Source: Chaetomium olivaceum (lineage: Eukaryota > Ascomycota > Sordariomycetes > Sordariales > Chaetomiaceae). From it: a stretch of 64,000 nucleotides of DNA. Position numbers and translations under genes: made by a program. The DNA lies in assembly GCA_039881045.1 (NCBI GenBank), contig JAYWVB010000054.1, forward strand, positions 150,125 through 214,124, read 5' to 3'. Below, one piece after another: positions 43,147-54,493 of this stretch (positions within the stretch are counted from its first letter, which is position 1; each line of letters starts with the position of its first letter). The notes below the pieces were generated by a model. The model saw nothing but the letters and a program-made list of their open reading frames with translations. It searched no databases and was not told the origin of the DNA.

Positions 43147-45908
43147 CTAAATATCGTCGTCCTCCGAGACCTCCTGAGCCTTCCTCCCGCGGCTATCCAG
43201 CCTATCCATACCGATACCGTTGCCCTGTTGTCTAGGCGGCATCGCGATGGCTTGTCTCATAGTCTGGTTGTTCTCGAGAAAGTCACGGAGCTTCTCCTTG
43301 CCAATCTCGACGGCTTGGTTGGATGCCGCGTTCGCCATCTGCATCATCGGGCCGAGAAGGTTGAGCGTGTAAGCCACGTAAGTGCCGCCGCCCATGACGA
43401 GAAGTAGCATGAATAGCATGGGGTTACGGAGGACTGATAACTGTTAGCAAACTGCTCGAGTCAAAAATGACGGATGACCTACCCATGATGATCTCGTTCC
43501 ACCCGAAAATCAGGAGGACGATATAGAAGTAGAGCGGCACCTGGGTGATGCCCCCGATGGCGCTCCGCTTAGCCTCGACATAGACCCCGTCGGCCATCTT
43601 TTTGAACCGAACCACGAGGTCCTGACGCTTGCTCTCGCTCAACACCGTCATCTCTTCCTCCAGGCTCTTGCCCTCCTCCTCATCCACGCCGCCAATGGGA
43701 GCCAGGTCCTCTTCGTCCTCGGGCTCAGCGCCGGCAGGCTGAGGGCCAACGAAAGCTGGTAAGTTTGGCGGAGCGTACGTCTCTGCCAACCTGAACCTCG
43801 CCAACAGCGGGATCAAGCCCAAAGTGGATTCGCGCGCGCGGGTGTAGATACCTTCGATGTCGTCGGTCGGACGCCAGATGCGGGGGACGCCCTCTTCATC
43901 GTACCGGAACTTGTCCTCGAAGTTCTCGCGGAGTTTCATGAGGATGTTGCTCTCCATCATCTCCTCCTCGATCTTCTCCCTAAGCGCCACCCAGCTCTTG
44001 CGCCGGAGCCGCCAGAGGCCCACCTCCACCTCTTCAGGGCTCGCCTCGAAACTCTTGGCTCTATCGGCAAACCGCGTCTCAGCCTCCCTGACGATGCCAC
44101 TGAAAGCATTCCAAATACGATCCCAGAGGTCCTTCTCCGTTGCTGGCTTCTCGCCATCTTCGGGTGCTCCAGATCCGCCCCTGCCAGACCCGAGCTTATT
44201 GAATTCGACCCCGATAGCATCGCCAAGCCGAGACCTAACCCATCTCTCGACCCGAATGGCCAGCCGCCTCATCTCCTCCTTGCGCAGGCGCGCGCTGACC
44301 TCGTCCAGCTCCTTCTCGAACAATCGGTACTGCGGCTTAAAGTTGGTCCATGCGACGCCTTGGATCAGCGCTTTGAGCCTCCTTCTTGAAGTATTCGAGC
44401 GTCTTCTTCTTTTGCTTGTCAACAATCTCGGCGAACTCGTACGCGCGCCGCCCGCCTTTTGACCCGCCTTCACCGCGTTGGTGACGGCATCGCTGAAAGC
44501 CGCCACGCCGGACTTGTGCGCTGCCGAGAGCTGTGTCTGATACAGCGCCTTGAGCCGCGCGTCAATCTTGCTCTCGAGTTCGCCACGCTTCACAGTGTAT
44601 ACACCCTTGTGGTATCTGCTGGCCTGTGTTTCAAACGCTTTGAGACACTTCTCCCGGGTGCCGGCACCAGTGACACCGAGATCGGGTAGAACGGTGGCTT
44701 TGCCGAGGCGGGTGGCTTCGGCTTGCTGCTCCTCGAGAGGGACGATGACGGCGTCAAACCCCACGAGAACTTCACGCGAGATCTCGTCACAACGGAACTG
44801 GGCGAGGAGTTCCTGCTGGGTGGGGAGGTCGAGGTCCTTGTTGTTGACAATCTGGTCCCAAACGCCTTCGGCGTAGACCGACAGGCCATCCGCCGGAATT
44901 CTCCTGTGGTACTCGGGCAAGAAAACGCCTCCGACGAATTCCTGGTCTTTAGCGGAGCGGTGGCCGGCGGTGAAGCGGGTGCTGAGCTTGTCGACCTCCT
45001 CCAAGAACTTTTCGGGTTGGAGGATCTTGTGCGGCAGCGCGGCGAAAGCAAAGTCGAAATAATCTTCAATCTTGGAGTTCTCGAGCCCTTGGGGCTTGGA
45101 AAGTGTCGACCAGATCTTGGTCAAATCCTGGACCAGGGTGTCGCGCAGGTTGGCCACGGGGGTGTTTCCAACGTGGTCGCGAATGACGAAGAAGAGGAGG
45201 GACCTTGTCTGCGACCTTGTAGTTTGTGTTAATATTGCCGAGGTATGAAGGGCAAAATAATGGAAATAAAGAAAACACTTACTGCCTGTCTTTTAGGAAC
45301 AATTGAAGGTTGACCTCAAACACGGTCTTGAGTAGACCCATGTTCGCGCCCTGGTACAGGCCAATCTGATGTTCCCAAATGTTGACGATCAGAACCTCAC
45401 TCGTAGCCAGGGCGAACAACGCGCTTTTCCGCTCAAAGTCTTGGTCCTCGCCACGCTCGCGGCCGTCGGTACCTTCGACATCCATGACTAGAATGTTGTC
45501 GGCCATTGTAGCTGCTTCCCCGTTTGCTCCGGCGCGTTTGTTCTTGGACATCCATATTCCCTTGGTGGTCTGTCGGCGCGCCGACTCGGACATGACGCTA
45601 AATTCGGTCTTAAACAGGTGGTTGAGCAGGGTCGACTTGCCCGTCGACTGCGATCCGAAGACGGAGATCAAATGGTAATTGAAGCCGGCCTCGGCAACGC
45701 GGGTCTCGCCGAGGTAGCCATTGAGATTCGTGCTGCAGAGCGAAGTTTTGGTTAGCTGCGCTGCGTCCTTCCTCCCTTACCGGAGCGAGCGGACAACGTG
45801 GCGGATATTTACGAACTTGAATGCTTTGTCCTCGTCAATGACCTGGATGCCATGCTCGTATTGTTGAGCAGTCGGCCCGTTGCCGACTGCCGCAAAGTGG
45901 CCGTTCAT
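43147..45908 (-). CDS. SEY1: Sey1/RHD3/atlastin-type ER fusion GTPase, frame locally scrambled
   Basis: Dynamin-like GTPase mediating homotypic fusion of ER tubules. Minus-strand exons: 45908-45781, 45732-45283, 45215-43483, 43433-43147; about 864 residues. G domain: P-loop GSQSTGKST, switch I region RRQTTKGIW, DVEGTDGRERGE, and the RD box FVIRDHVGNT. A long helical domain follows, then two membrane hairpin segments near the end (VPLYFYIVLLIFGWNEII, NPMLFMLLLVMGGG). The start is the Met of MNGHFAAVG at 45908, although the frame stays open upstream. An extra CG within 44442-44448 and an extra T within 44372-44374 put about 23 codons out of frame (after KAGQKAGGA, until ALIQGVAW); together they add three bases, so the open frame survives and hides the error. 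Confidence 0.93.
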
Positions 45909-48061
45909 CGCGGCGGCAGTGGTCTGAGCAATGCTATGCGATGCTGAAGGGGAAGAAAAAAGAGACAGATAGCTGCAGGTGTCCTCGACTAAGTCTGGCG
46001 CGGCGAACGTGCCATGATGCAGTAGCCGAATGCAGCCAGGGGGGTCGTAATTTCGGACAGATCGAGCTTGTGACAGGCCCCCTGCGATTATTGCCCCAGG
46101 AGGCGTGGACACTTGTAAGCGGCCCACTAAACCCGTTACGGCTGCGGCAGTCATGGCCTCCCAAGGGCAGAGCCGGCCATTGGCTGCAAAGCAGCCATTG
46201 GAAAGCAGCTGCCATTGTCGCATGACGTCTTCCACGTCAGGCAACCTCTCCTGCAAGCACTCAACAAAAACCACCCAAGCCGACCATTGCCACGTGGGAG
46301 TCCGCTTTAGAAATACGCTACCGAAAACCACGAAATACCTGGACTTGTGGTGGTGAAGACCGCCCCATACGTCCTTGGGCGAGGTACTCTCAACAAACAA
46401 ATCCGAGGGTTGAGAGAAGGGACCCTACACAGTACAAGTGAGTGCGCTGGTGTGGAGGCTTTCTATCTACCTATCATCAAGCTGCAACTTTACGAACGTG
46501 CCTCGCCCCTGGTGAGGCACACTTTTACGGGCCGTGAATGTAAGAGCGCCCTGTATTTAAATCCTGCAGTTCGCTTCATCGATTGGGTAGTACAGGCTTG
46601 GACCTTCGTTACCTACCTGAATTAAACATCAACCTTCAGGCTCTTGGGTCGGAGCTCAGTGTAACGCCTAATAGGTCCGGCCTAAACACTAACATTCTTG
46701 GATGCTATTATTCGACAGGCATTGTCCATCAATAAAATTTCCATACCTAGGTAGCTTCTAGTATCGCGGAATCCGGTCCTAGAAATGCCCTCGTTCAAAA
46801 TATTATGATCTCCAGTCTCGTCCACTCGCTCCTCTTAACCTAATCTTCCGCCTCTTCCCTATACTTGGTCTGAGAGCCATCCAATACCCTAATATTCGAC
46901 CGGAGCCGGTCCACCCATCCCCCCTATTTCTTCTGTTGATAGCACCAACCTAAACCTGGATCACTGGCCGTGCCATTGGGCGCATCTTTCCACCGTCATA
47001 GGTGTAGTGGGTGATTCCGAATAATCCTAGGGGCGTTTCCACCACTGTGATTTAGTGACGGACGACGAGGATGGCCAAAAGACGAGATGCAGTGCATTTG
47101 CAAGGCGCTTCTTTCCAAACCCGGTTTCTTGACACATATCTCAACTATATTCCTGTGTAAAATGAATGATGTGCCTAATGTTCGAATCTCCCTGAGGCAG
47201 CTGTTCTCTCATCTGACACGCAATATACCTGTCTTCCGTTCGGAGCGTACAACGTTCTCGTTTCTCGATTGTTTGTTTCATCATTATATTTACGACTCAA
47301 GGATCAGAGTGTAGTCCTTCCGGTCTGAAGTCACGCCTAAAAGACTTTAGCCTACCAACAGGAAACTCCGTTTTCATCTCAGTAAATGAGCTGTGGACAT
47401 TCGTTCGTGAAAATGCATTTCGCAGAAGTCGAGTCCTGGTTGAGTCTTGCCGTCCCGGTGGCTGTGGTTCAGGTTCTACGGTCAGTAGCACGAAAATCCC
47501 TACCATTAAACCCATGTTTCAAGAACCACTTATCTAATCTGGAAGTCGCCAGGATCTGTGTCCAGGCATTCGGTTGTTGCTAAGTCTAGTGCAGGATCTT
47601 ACGACAATGGCTTAAGCTTTCCCCAGCCTAGAAACGAACCAGCATCTCAGCGGCCGTTTCCTTTTTAAATATCGAGAAGCATGTGATTTCCAAGTAACAA
47701 GAGATCTAGAGCATTGGCGGCCATAAGACACATCCTTCTACTCTGGTCGGTAAAGAACGCCCTGATTCTCACACCCCCTGCGCTGCGTTGGTCGTGCAGA
47801 AATACAACACGGGAGGTTGCCCGGTAGTGCCATCTGCTTCGATTCCAGCAACCAGCAGAGTTCTAGTTCTGTACGAAGGACAAGTTACCCATCGTCACCG
47901 CTTGACGCATTGCTGAGCATGTCAGAGACAGTATGGTGCCGAGAAATGTTAGGGTAGGCGGCTGTGGGGGTTCGGTAAAAAAACCGCCGTCAATTGGGCA
48001 AGGTTATCGTCGAACGGGCTCTTGAAGGGATGAAGCTTTAGCGGTAACAGTTTTGGAGATT
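45909..48061. other. Gene desert between SEY1 and the LINE
   Basis: About 2.1 kb. The first 500 bases are the SEY1 promoter side. From about 46400 the sequence is visibly richer in A/T and stop codons than its flanks and has no coding frame; it includes the perfect palindrome TACCTAGGTA near 46745. It may be an old decayed insertion, but I cannot name one. Confidence 0.45.
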
Positions 48062-51000
48062 AAAGTACTAGTACGTGTTCGTTGGGAGTAAATATATCCG
48101 GCGCAAGGATTCGAGCTTTGGTCCATATACAACCCCCCCGGCGGCGAGAACGTACCGAGAGCCCTCCAAGGGCGGCCGAGGCCAAGCCACCCGGTGGTTC
48201 TGGCAGGAGACTTCAACCTAAAGAACCCACTGTGGGACGAGTTCGGACGCTACGATAGGGAATCTGAAGACCTTTTGCAGCTGGGTTCCCTGTGGGACCT
48301 CACCATCAGGACTCCAAGGGGGGCGACAACGCGAGCTCCCCAGGGGCGACAGCGAGGCCGCCCGTCAACCATCGACCACTTCTGGACTTCGGAAAACCTC
48401 CAGGCAGTATACTACGGGGAAGAATGTCGCGGAAAGTCAGACCACTACCCACAAGTGCTCGAGGTCGGGGAAGGGCGTGGGCCGAGGCCAACCCAACCAG
48501 ACGGCTGGGCCTGGAAGAAGATGGACAGGGAGAGGGTGAAAGCTGAATCAGAGCTGCTGTGTAGGGCCATGGGTCTCACAGACCCGGGGCCGAATGGGCT
48601 ACTGAGCAGGACCCGAACAGTCGAGGGTCTCGACAATGCTTTTGATAGCCTGGTGGAGTGGCTCACATGGGTCGCTGGGGAAAGCACTCCACGGAAGAAG
48701 GCGAGCTGCGGCTACAGCTCTCACTGGTGGACTGTGGAGGTGCAGCAGGCCGCCCGGGAGGCCAGGAGGGCCGAGAGGCTGGCGAAGGAGACTCGGGCAG
48801 AGTACTGTTGGGAGGAGCTCGGCGAAAGGCTCAAGGACCTTGCCAGAACAACGCGAGAAGCACGGACGAGGGCTTGGAGGAACAACCTGCAGGAAGCAAG
48901 CGGGGCAAAGAAGCCCGATCAGATGTGGAGCTTGGAGAGATGGGCTAGGCTACGGAGCTTTTTACCGCCGGAACCGCCGAGCTACCGGCATTTAAGGACT
49001 CGTCCGGGCAGGTAACGGCCGAAACGCATGATCAGAAGGCCAGCGCACTGGCCGAGAGGTTCTTCCCGGACCCACCGGCCAACCTAACGGACGTGGGAGA
49101 CCAAGCCTTTCTGGACAGCTGGAACCCGGGCTTCGACGTCTCACAGGCAGTGACGCCGACCGAGATCACGAAAGCGATAGGAAGAGCAAGCCCCTGGAAG
49201 GCGCCAGGGGAGGATCTGCTCCCGGTGGGTCTCCTGAAGGCATGTGGAACACCACTGGCTGAAGTGCTCGCTGTACTGGCGACGAGGTGCCTGGAACTGG
49301 GTGGTTTCCCGACCGGTTCAAAAGGGCAAAGACCATAGTACTACCGAAGCCGGGGAAGGCACCGCCAGTGTATCAGACCCCAGGAGGATATAGGCCCATT
49401 GCGCTACTGCCGACCCTAGGGAAGGTAGTAGAGTCAGTGGTCGCCAGGAAGGTCACTCAAGCTGCAGAAGCCAACGGCTTACTACCGGACGAACAAATGG
49501 GAAACAGGGCACACCGCTCCACGGAGCTGGCTGTGCGGCTAGTAGTAGCCCAGGTCCAGGAGGCGTGGAGACAAAAGGCCACGGCATCCCTGTTGCAACT
49601 GGACATTTCAGGGGCCTTCGATACGGTCAACCACACACGACTACTAGCAACTCTGCGAGAAATGGGCTACCCGAGGTGGCTTGTCCTCTGGACAAAAGAC
49701 TGGTTGACGGGCCGAGAGGCCACCCTCCTTTTTGACGGCAAGACGGCGGCACCGACAGCAATTCGGGCAGGGGTCCCCCAAGGCTCACCGCTTTCCCCTG
49801 TCCTCTTCATCCTCTATATTTCCTCATTATACAAGCAGCTAAAAGACGAGCACCCTCACTTGGCTATAACGGGGTTTGCGGATGACACCAACCTCCTGGT
49901 ATTTGGTCGAAACCCCGAGGCCAATGTCCGGCAACTGGAGGCGGCGTGGGAAACATGTATGCGATGGGCGGACAGTCGGGGGATGAAGTTCGCCCCGGAA
50001 AAGAGCGAGCTAATTCATTTCAACAAGGGACGACGGCAGTGGACGAACCAGCTGGAACTCACCAACCCAGGGAGAGGCACCAGCCCCGTCAGACCAAAAG
50101 AGTCTGCCAGGTTTCTAGGAGTCTGGCTAGACCGGAAGCTCAACTGGAAAGCCCACCTTGCGGCGGTGGAGAGGAAGCTGAAGACCCAGAGCTACGCCCT
50201 GTCGAGGCTAGCGGCGACGACGTGGGGACTGGGGCTAGCTAAAGCGCGAGAAGTGTACACAAAGTGCATCCGGTCAGCGCTGGCCTACGGCGCATCGTCG
50301 TTTCACATCCCCACGGACGTAGGAGGCGAGCCGGTAAAGAAAGGCATCACCAAGGCCCTCGGGAAGGCCCAGAACAAAAGCTTGCGGATTGTGACGGGAG
50401 CCTTCAAGCACACTCCCATCCGCAACCTTGAAACGGAGGCGTGGGTGCCACCGTTGGACCTATACCTCAACAAGCGACTTGCGGACTTTGAAACCAGGCT
50501 CCAGCGAACCGACTTAGACGACGGCCAGGGCGGCAAGAAGACCGCAGGGAGCGTCGTTCTTACCGCCTGTCGCAAGATACAGCAGAGACTCCGGTCGGGG
50601 TACGGCGGCAGGGGCCGGCCGCGAACAGTGGGACTGCGGGAGCCCACGGCAGTGGAGAACGCCGCAAGCACGATTGCGCGCTGGGGGGGGAGCTGTAGAT
50701 ACAAACAGGGTAGCGGAGGAAGCCTGGAGAGCGAGGTGGCTAAAGGAACGGGACGGTAGAGCAATCACCAGACCAGCGGACGACTTTGACCATCAGCGAG
50801 AGACGCTATTCCGAGAGGAAACCCTAAGACGGCACGACGGTCTCACCAAGGCGAGGAGTTCTCTGCTGGTCCAGATCCGAACGGGGGCAATAGGCCTACG
50901 GGACTTTCTGTTTACACGAGGAGTCCCAGAGATCCTAACGCCCGCCTGCCAGTGCGGCGAAGGACGGGAGACTGCCGAGCACCTGGTAGTGTGGTGTTTG

Positions 51001-51230
51001 GCCCCACCGCTGACTCGAAGATGGGAGAGAGCTGGAATTCGAACGCGACGGGACTTTTACTCTGTTCTGCACGGTATTGATCCTGCAACAGCACGGCTCA
51101 CGAGGAGGGTCCTGGGATGGCTGATGGACTCAGGAAGGCTGCCGATGTACAGTTTGGCTAGGAGGCTCGAGCTGGAAGCGGCGGCCTAACACGCCCCTCC
51201 TTCGGAGGCCAGGGGGCCTCCTCTCTTTGT
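48062..51230 (+). mobile_element. 5'-truncated non-LTR retrotransposon (LINE), Tad1-like
   Basis: The sequence opens inside the endonuclease domain (ALVHIYNPPGG, VVLAGDFNLKNPLWDE, STIDHFWTS, KSDHYP), so ORF1 and the endonuclease N-terminus are missing, as expected from incomplete reverse transcription. The reverse transcriptase follows (PGKAPPVYQTPGGYRPIALL, LQLDISGAFDTVNH, AGVPQGSPLSPVLF, ITGFADDTNLLVFG, RFLGVWLDRKLNWKAHL). The C-terminus has ACQCGEGRETAEHLVVWC, a Cys/His motif usual at the end of such proteins. I see no RNase H motif. Three frame changes occur: a missing base near 48979, another near 49306, and G8 at 50683-50690. The element ends in two competing hairpins after the stop at 51189; no clear target duplication is visible. 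Confidence 0.92.
51196..51221 (+). other. Alternative hairpins at the LINE 3' end
   Basis: CCTCC (51196-51200) can pair with GGAGG (51204-51208) around a TTC loop; the same GGAGGCC (51204-51210) can instead pair with GGCCTCC (51215-51221). The two hairpins exclude each other. LINE reverse transcriptases often recognise 3' RNA structure; that role here is inference. Confidence 0.5.
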
Positions 51231-51767
51231 ATTCGCAGGCTCACACACGTGTACTTTCCTTGAAGATTGGTATGGGTTTTTCATCCGGCCTGTGAGGGCG
51301 CGGTTTTCCTGTACAGTAAATAGCTGAGGGTCCGGCACGCCTTAGGGCACAGCGGAGTATGAATAATAATTTGTTGTTTCCTTTGTGAGCACCGGAATAG
51401 TTCCCATATATACAAGCGGCCGAGACAGTCCAGGCTTTCCAAGAGAAGACGTTCAGATCCCGAGCGAAATATCGCACAGAAGAATCTTGGTTTCATGGGT
51501 TGGTTACTCAGGAGTTTGTTGACTTTGTGGAGTTGTCATGGTTGTGAGGGGGTCTGGTGGAGGCTTGGTACTGTCGCTTGGCAGCGATCAGCCCCGCTAA
51601 ATTAGCGCGTTGTGGATCGCCCAGGCCCCTGTAAGGTCGCGTCTCAACCATCTCCAAGCGCGTCATCTCCAAAGTCCACCTGCATACTACAATTGAAGGC
51701 AAGGAAGTGCTAACGACGGTTCTGGAGATGTAACTTTTCTTGGCCTCTACTAAGGAAACGGGAAGAA
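51231..51767. other. LINE-AME1 intergenic region
   Basis: Carries the AME1 promoter and leader. No gene is seen; nothing matches an Mlu box here. Confidence 0.4.
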
Positions 51768-54391
51768 ATGGCGACAAGTAAGCATACTGCCCCAATCTCA
51801 CTCAATGCCTCCATATCAATTAACACCGTGCAGGACAGGAGCGCATGCGAGACCGCATGCGCGGGGCAGGGTAAGTTGATTCGACCCGTTGAAGAACACT
51901 CAATATTTACCCTTAGGATAGGAGACACAATGTTGGAGACATTGACTTTGGCTTCATCATTCCCGTCGCCGAAGAACCCTCCGACGAACCCGAAGAGCCG
52001 CCGGCCGTCGAACCGTCACCACCACCACCACCACCACCACCACCACCGCCACCAGCGACCCGTCCGTCCCCCAACACATCTGCCAAGCGAAAACAGCTCG
52101 ATCGTGATATATCGCGGCTCAGCCCAACCCCAACAGGCCATACAACAACCAGCCACGATATCTACAGCATACCCGACGCCAGCACCGAAGCAGGCGACGA
52201 GACCGCCACCCATGCCCCTCCCTCCACCATTCTCTCCCAAGCGCCCTCTTCCCCACGACAAGCACTCCTACCAACACACGATGACGAAGAAGAAGAAGAA
52301 GAAGACGAAACCGAAGACCACCCCATGGCCGACGCCCCTCCCCTCACCGCGACCACCACCAAACCACCACAACCACCACACCACCTCCCCCAACAACGCG
52401 GCCCCCTCTCGAGCGTAATCTCCGCCACGAAACGCCTCTCCTTCGACCCCTCCTCCCCACCTCCCAACATCACCAACACCAACACCACCACAGCCGGGGC
52501 CACCACCCCCAACGCCACCCGCCGACTGCCACACCACCTCCCCTCCGAAATGTCCATCACCACCGAAATGGAAGTCACCGAATCCCCCGCCGACGCCCCC
52601 GGCAGCGGCCGGCGCCGCCCGCTGCGTGTCGGACCTGGGACACCGCTCGCTGGGTCGAGCGCGCTGTTGCAGAGGGTGATGGAGGAGGAGGATTTGGATG
52701 CGGAGGGGGATGCGAGTATGGGGTTGGATGTACCGAGCGGGGCGGTAGGGAACTCGTCGCCTATTGAGCGGAGGGTGGCGAGGAGGAGGAGTGGGGTGTT
52801 GAGGAGGGCTGCTGGGACTGGGACTGGGACTGCGGGGAGGGTGGGGATTGCGGGGAGGGTTGGGATTGGTGCTGTGCTGGGGGTTAGTCCCGGGGTTGGG
52901 AGGGCTGGGAGGAGGGGAGTAGAGGGGAGTGTTGCTGAGAGTGAGGTTGAGTTGGGGGTGGAGGAGGAGGAGGAGGTGGAGGAGGAAGAGATGGAAGAAG
53001 AGGTGGAGGAAGAAGAGATGGAAGAAGAGGTGGAGGAAGAAGAGATGGAAGAAGAGGTGGAGGAGGCGGAGGAAGTAGAAGAGGAAGTCGAGGAGGTGGA
53101 AGAGGAGGTGATTGAGGAGTCGATTGTCCAGCTTGAAGATGGCCAAACAAGTGTGGATGAGGTGCAAACGGTAGCAGGGCAAGAGGTGGAGGAAGCGCAA
53201 GAAGTCGGCGAGGAGGAAGCTGCTCAAAGATTAGGCAGGAAACGCCCTCGCCGGAGTCCACGCGGACCATCACCAGAACTGGGACTCGACACGGTCGAGG
53301 ACTCACCGGCACCAAAGCGGCGTCGCGGAAGGGCGGGAGCTAGCCCTGCTCAACAGCAACAACCCGCTAAGAAAGCACGGCCAGGTAGGCCACCCAAATC
53401 TCAGCCACCGCGTCAGCCATCGCCTTCACCACAGCCTGAACCACCGGCTCGGGCTCGGGCTCAACCGCCGGCTCGGGTTCAACCGAAACCGAAGGCGAAG
53501 CCGAGAGCGAAGAAGCCAGTAAGGAAGAGCAGGGCCGCCGGCAATGATGGCGATGACAGTGACGGAGAAAGGCCCTCTGGATCCGTACCAGTGACAGTGC
53601 AGCGCTTCACTAAACCACCACGGGCTGCAGCCGAGGAAGGGGACGGGCCGAGCCCAGCCCTTCTCAATGGCGAAATACCATTCACTAGCCGCGGCGGTGT
53701 CAATGCAGTTGATGTCCTCTCCAAGCTCTGCGAGGAGCTCATCGAGGCGTACATGGATAAGCTGCAAGAGCGCGGCAGAGCGGCCGAGGACGCGGCAACG
53801 AGGAGGGAGCAGAAGACAATGTACCGTGCGCTGGAAGCATTCCAGGAGGAGCTGAGGACCAGGCTTTTGGAACATGTAAGTGAAGGATATAACAGGCAAG
53901 TTGATTGGACCTGGAAGCTGACGAGACCAGACAATTGCCCTCGACACCCTCCATTCCCTCCGTAAGAGGGTACGCTCGGCGCAAAAGGAGAAGCTCACGC
54001 TACGGGATGAGATTCTTCAGATCCGGGCGGAGAGAGAGCAGGTAGCGCTGCGGATGGACGCAATACGTATACGGCATGAAGCCGATAGCAAGCAGGCTTT
54101 GGTAAGTTTACTTTCGTCCCTTGGCAATGGCTAGATACTTACATACCCCAGCGCCACATATCACTCTCGTCCGCGATGCACGACATCGACATGGCGGTGG
54201 AAAAGGGACAGGCAGCGCCTGAGCTGTCTCCCGCCGAGCAGAAAAAGGCTGACTTGGCCAACCTCGAGCTCCTGATCAGCCGGGTGGCGGACCAGGCATG
54301 TACAAAAAGCGACGGTGGAGGGGCACTGAAGCAGATCAGGGAGTTCAACGCCTTCCTAGAGCGCGCGGCGGCCGTGCTGGAAGGAAGGTGA
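51768..54391 (+). CDS. AME1: Inner kinetochore Ame1/CENP-U (Mis17)-like protein
   Basis: Probable subunit of the COMA/CENP-OPQUR group, which binds Mif2/CENP-C and recruits the outer kinetochore. Exons 51768-51777 (only 10 nt), 51834-51870, 51922-53875, 53931-54101, 54152-54391; 803 residues with all phases agreeing. The spliced start reads MATRQERMRDRMRGAG then RHNVGDIDFGF, a conserved basic N-terminus. A long disordered section holds a run of about 12 prolines, an acidic Glu-rich repeat (52960-53110) and AT-hook-like ARPGRPPKSQ. The conserved C-terminal domain starts GVNAVDVLSKLCEELIEAYM and continues through a coiled coil across introns 3 and 4 (ALDTLHSLRKRVRSAQKEK, RAEREQVALRMDAIRIRHE, SAMHDIDMAVEKG). 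Assignment rests on this domain from memory of fungal Ame1 proteins. Confidence 0.72.
52960..53112 (+). repeat. GAG/GAA-rich tandem repeat in AME1
   Basis: A 27-bp unit encoding EEEMEEEVE is present about three times in near-perfect form, flanked by looser acidic repeats. The polyproline (CCA)n tract at 52016-52052 is a second microsatellite in the same exon. Confidence 0.9.
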
Positions 54392-54493
54392 CTCCTATAG
54401 CAACGACGTGATGAATTTGTCTGATGACCTGGTATTCGACACATGAAGGATAGTTTATACAGCGAATATTCGTACACATGTTGTCCAATCTGA

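Noticed and set aside
45909..46400. Open frame upstream of the chosen SEY1 start that would extend the protein by 164 residues
   Set aside because: The extension has no Sey1 character; known family members start close to the NGHFA-type methionine used here.
47170..47200. TTCGAATC resembling a tRNA T-loop
   Set aside because: No acceptor stem, anticodon arm or A box can be folded around it.
50500..50700. RNase H domain in the LINE
   Set aside because: The section between the reverse transcriptase and the Cys/His end has no visible catalytic DGS/E/D pattern of RNase H.
52268..53227. 319-codon minus-strand frame under AME1
   Set aside because: It is the Leu/His/Pro-rich complement of the Glu-rich and Pro-rich repeats of AME1; the sense frame has matching splice phases on both sides.
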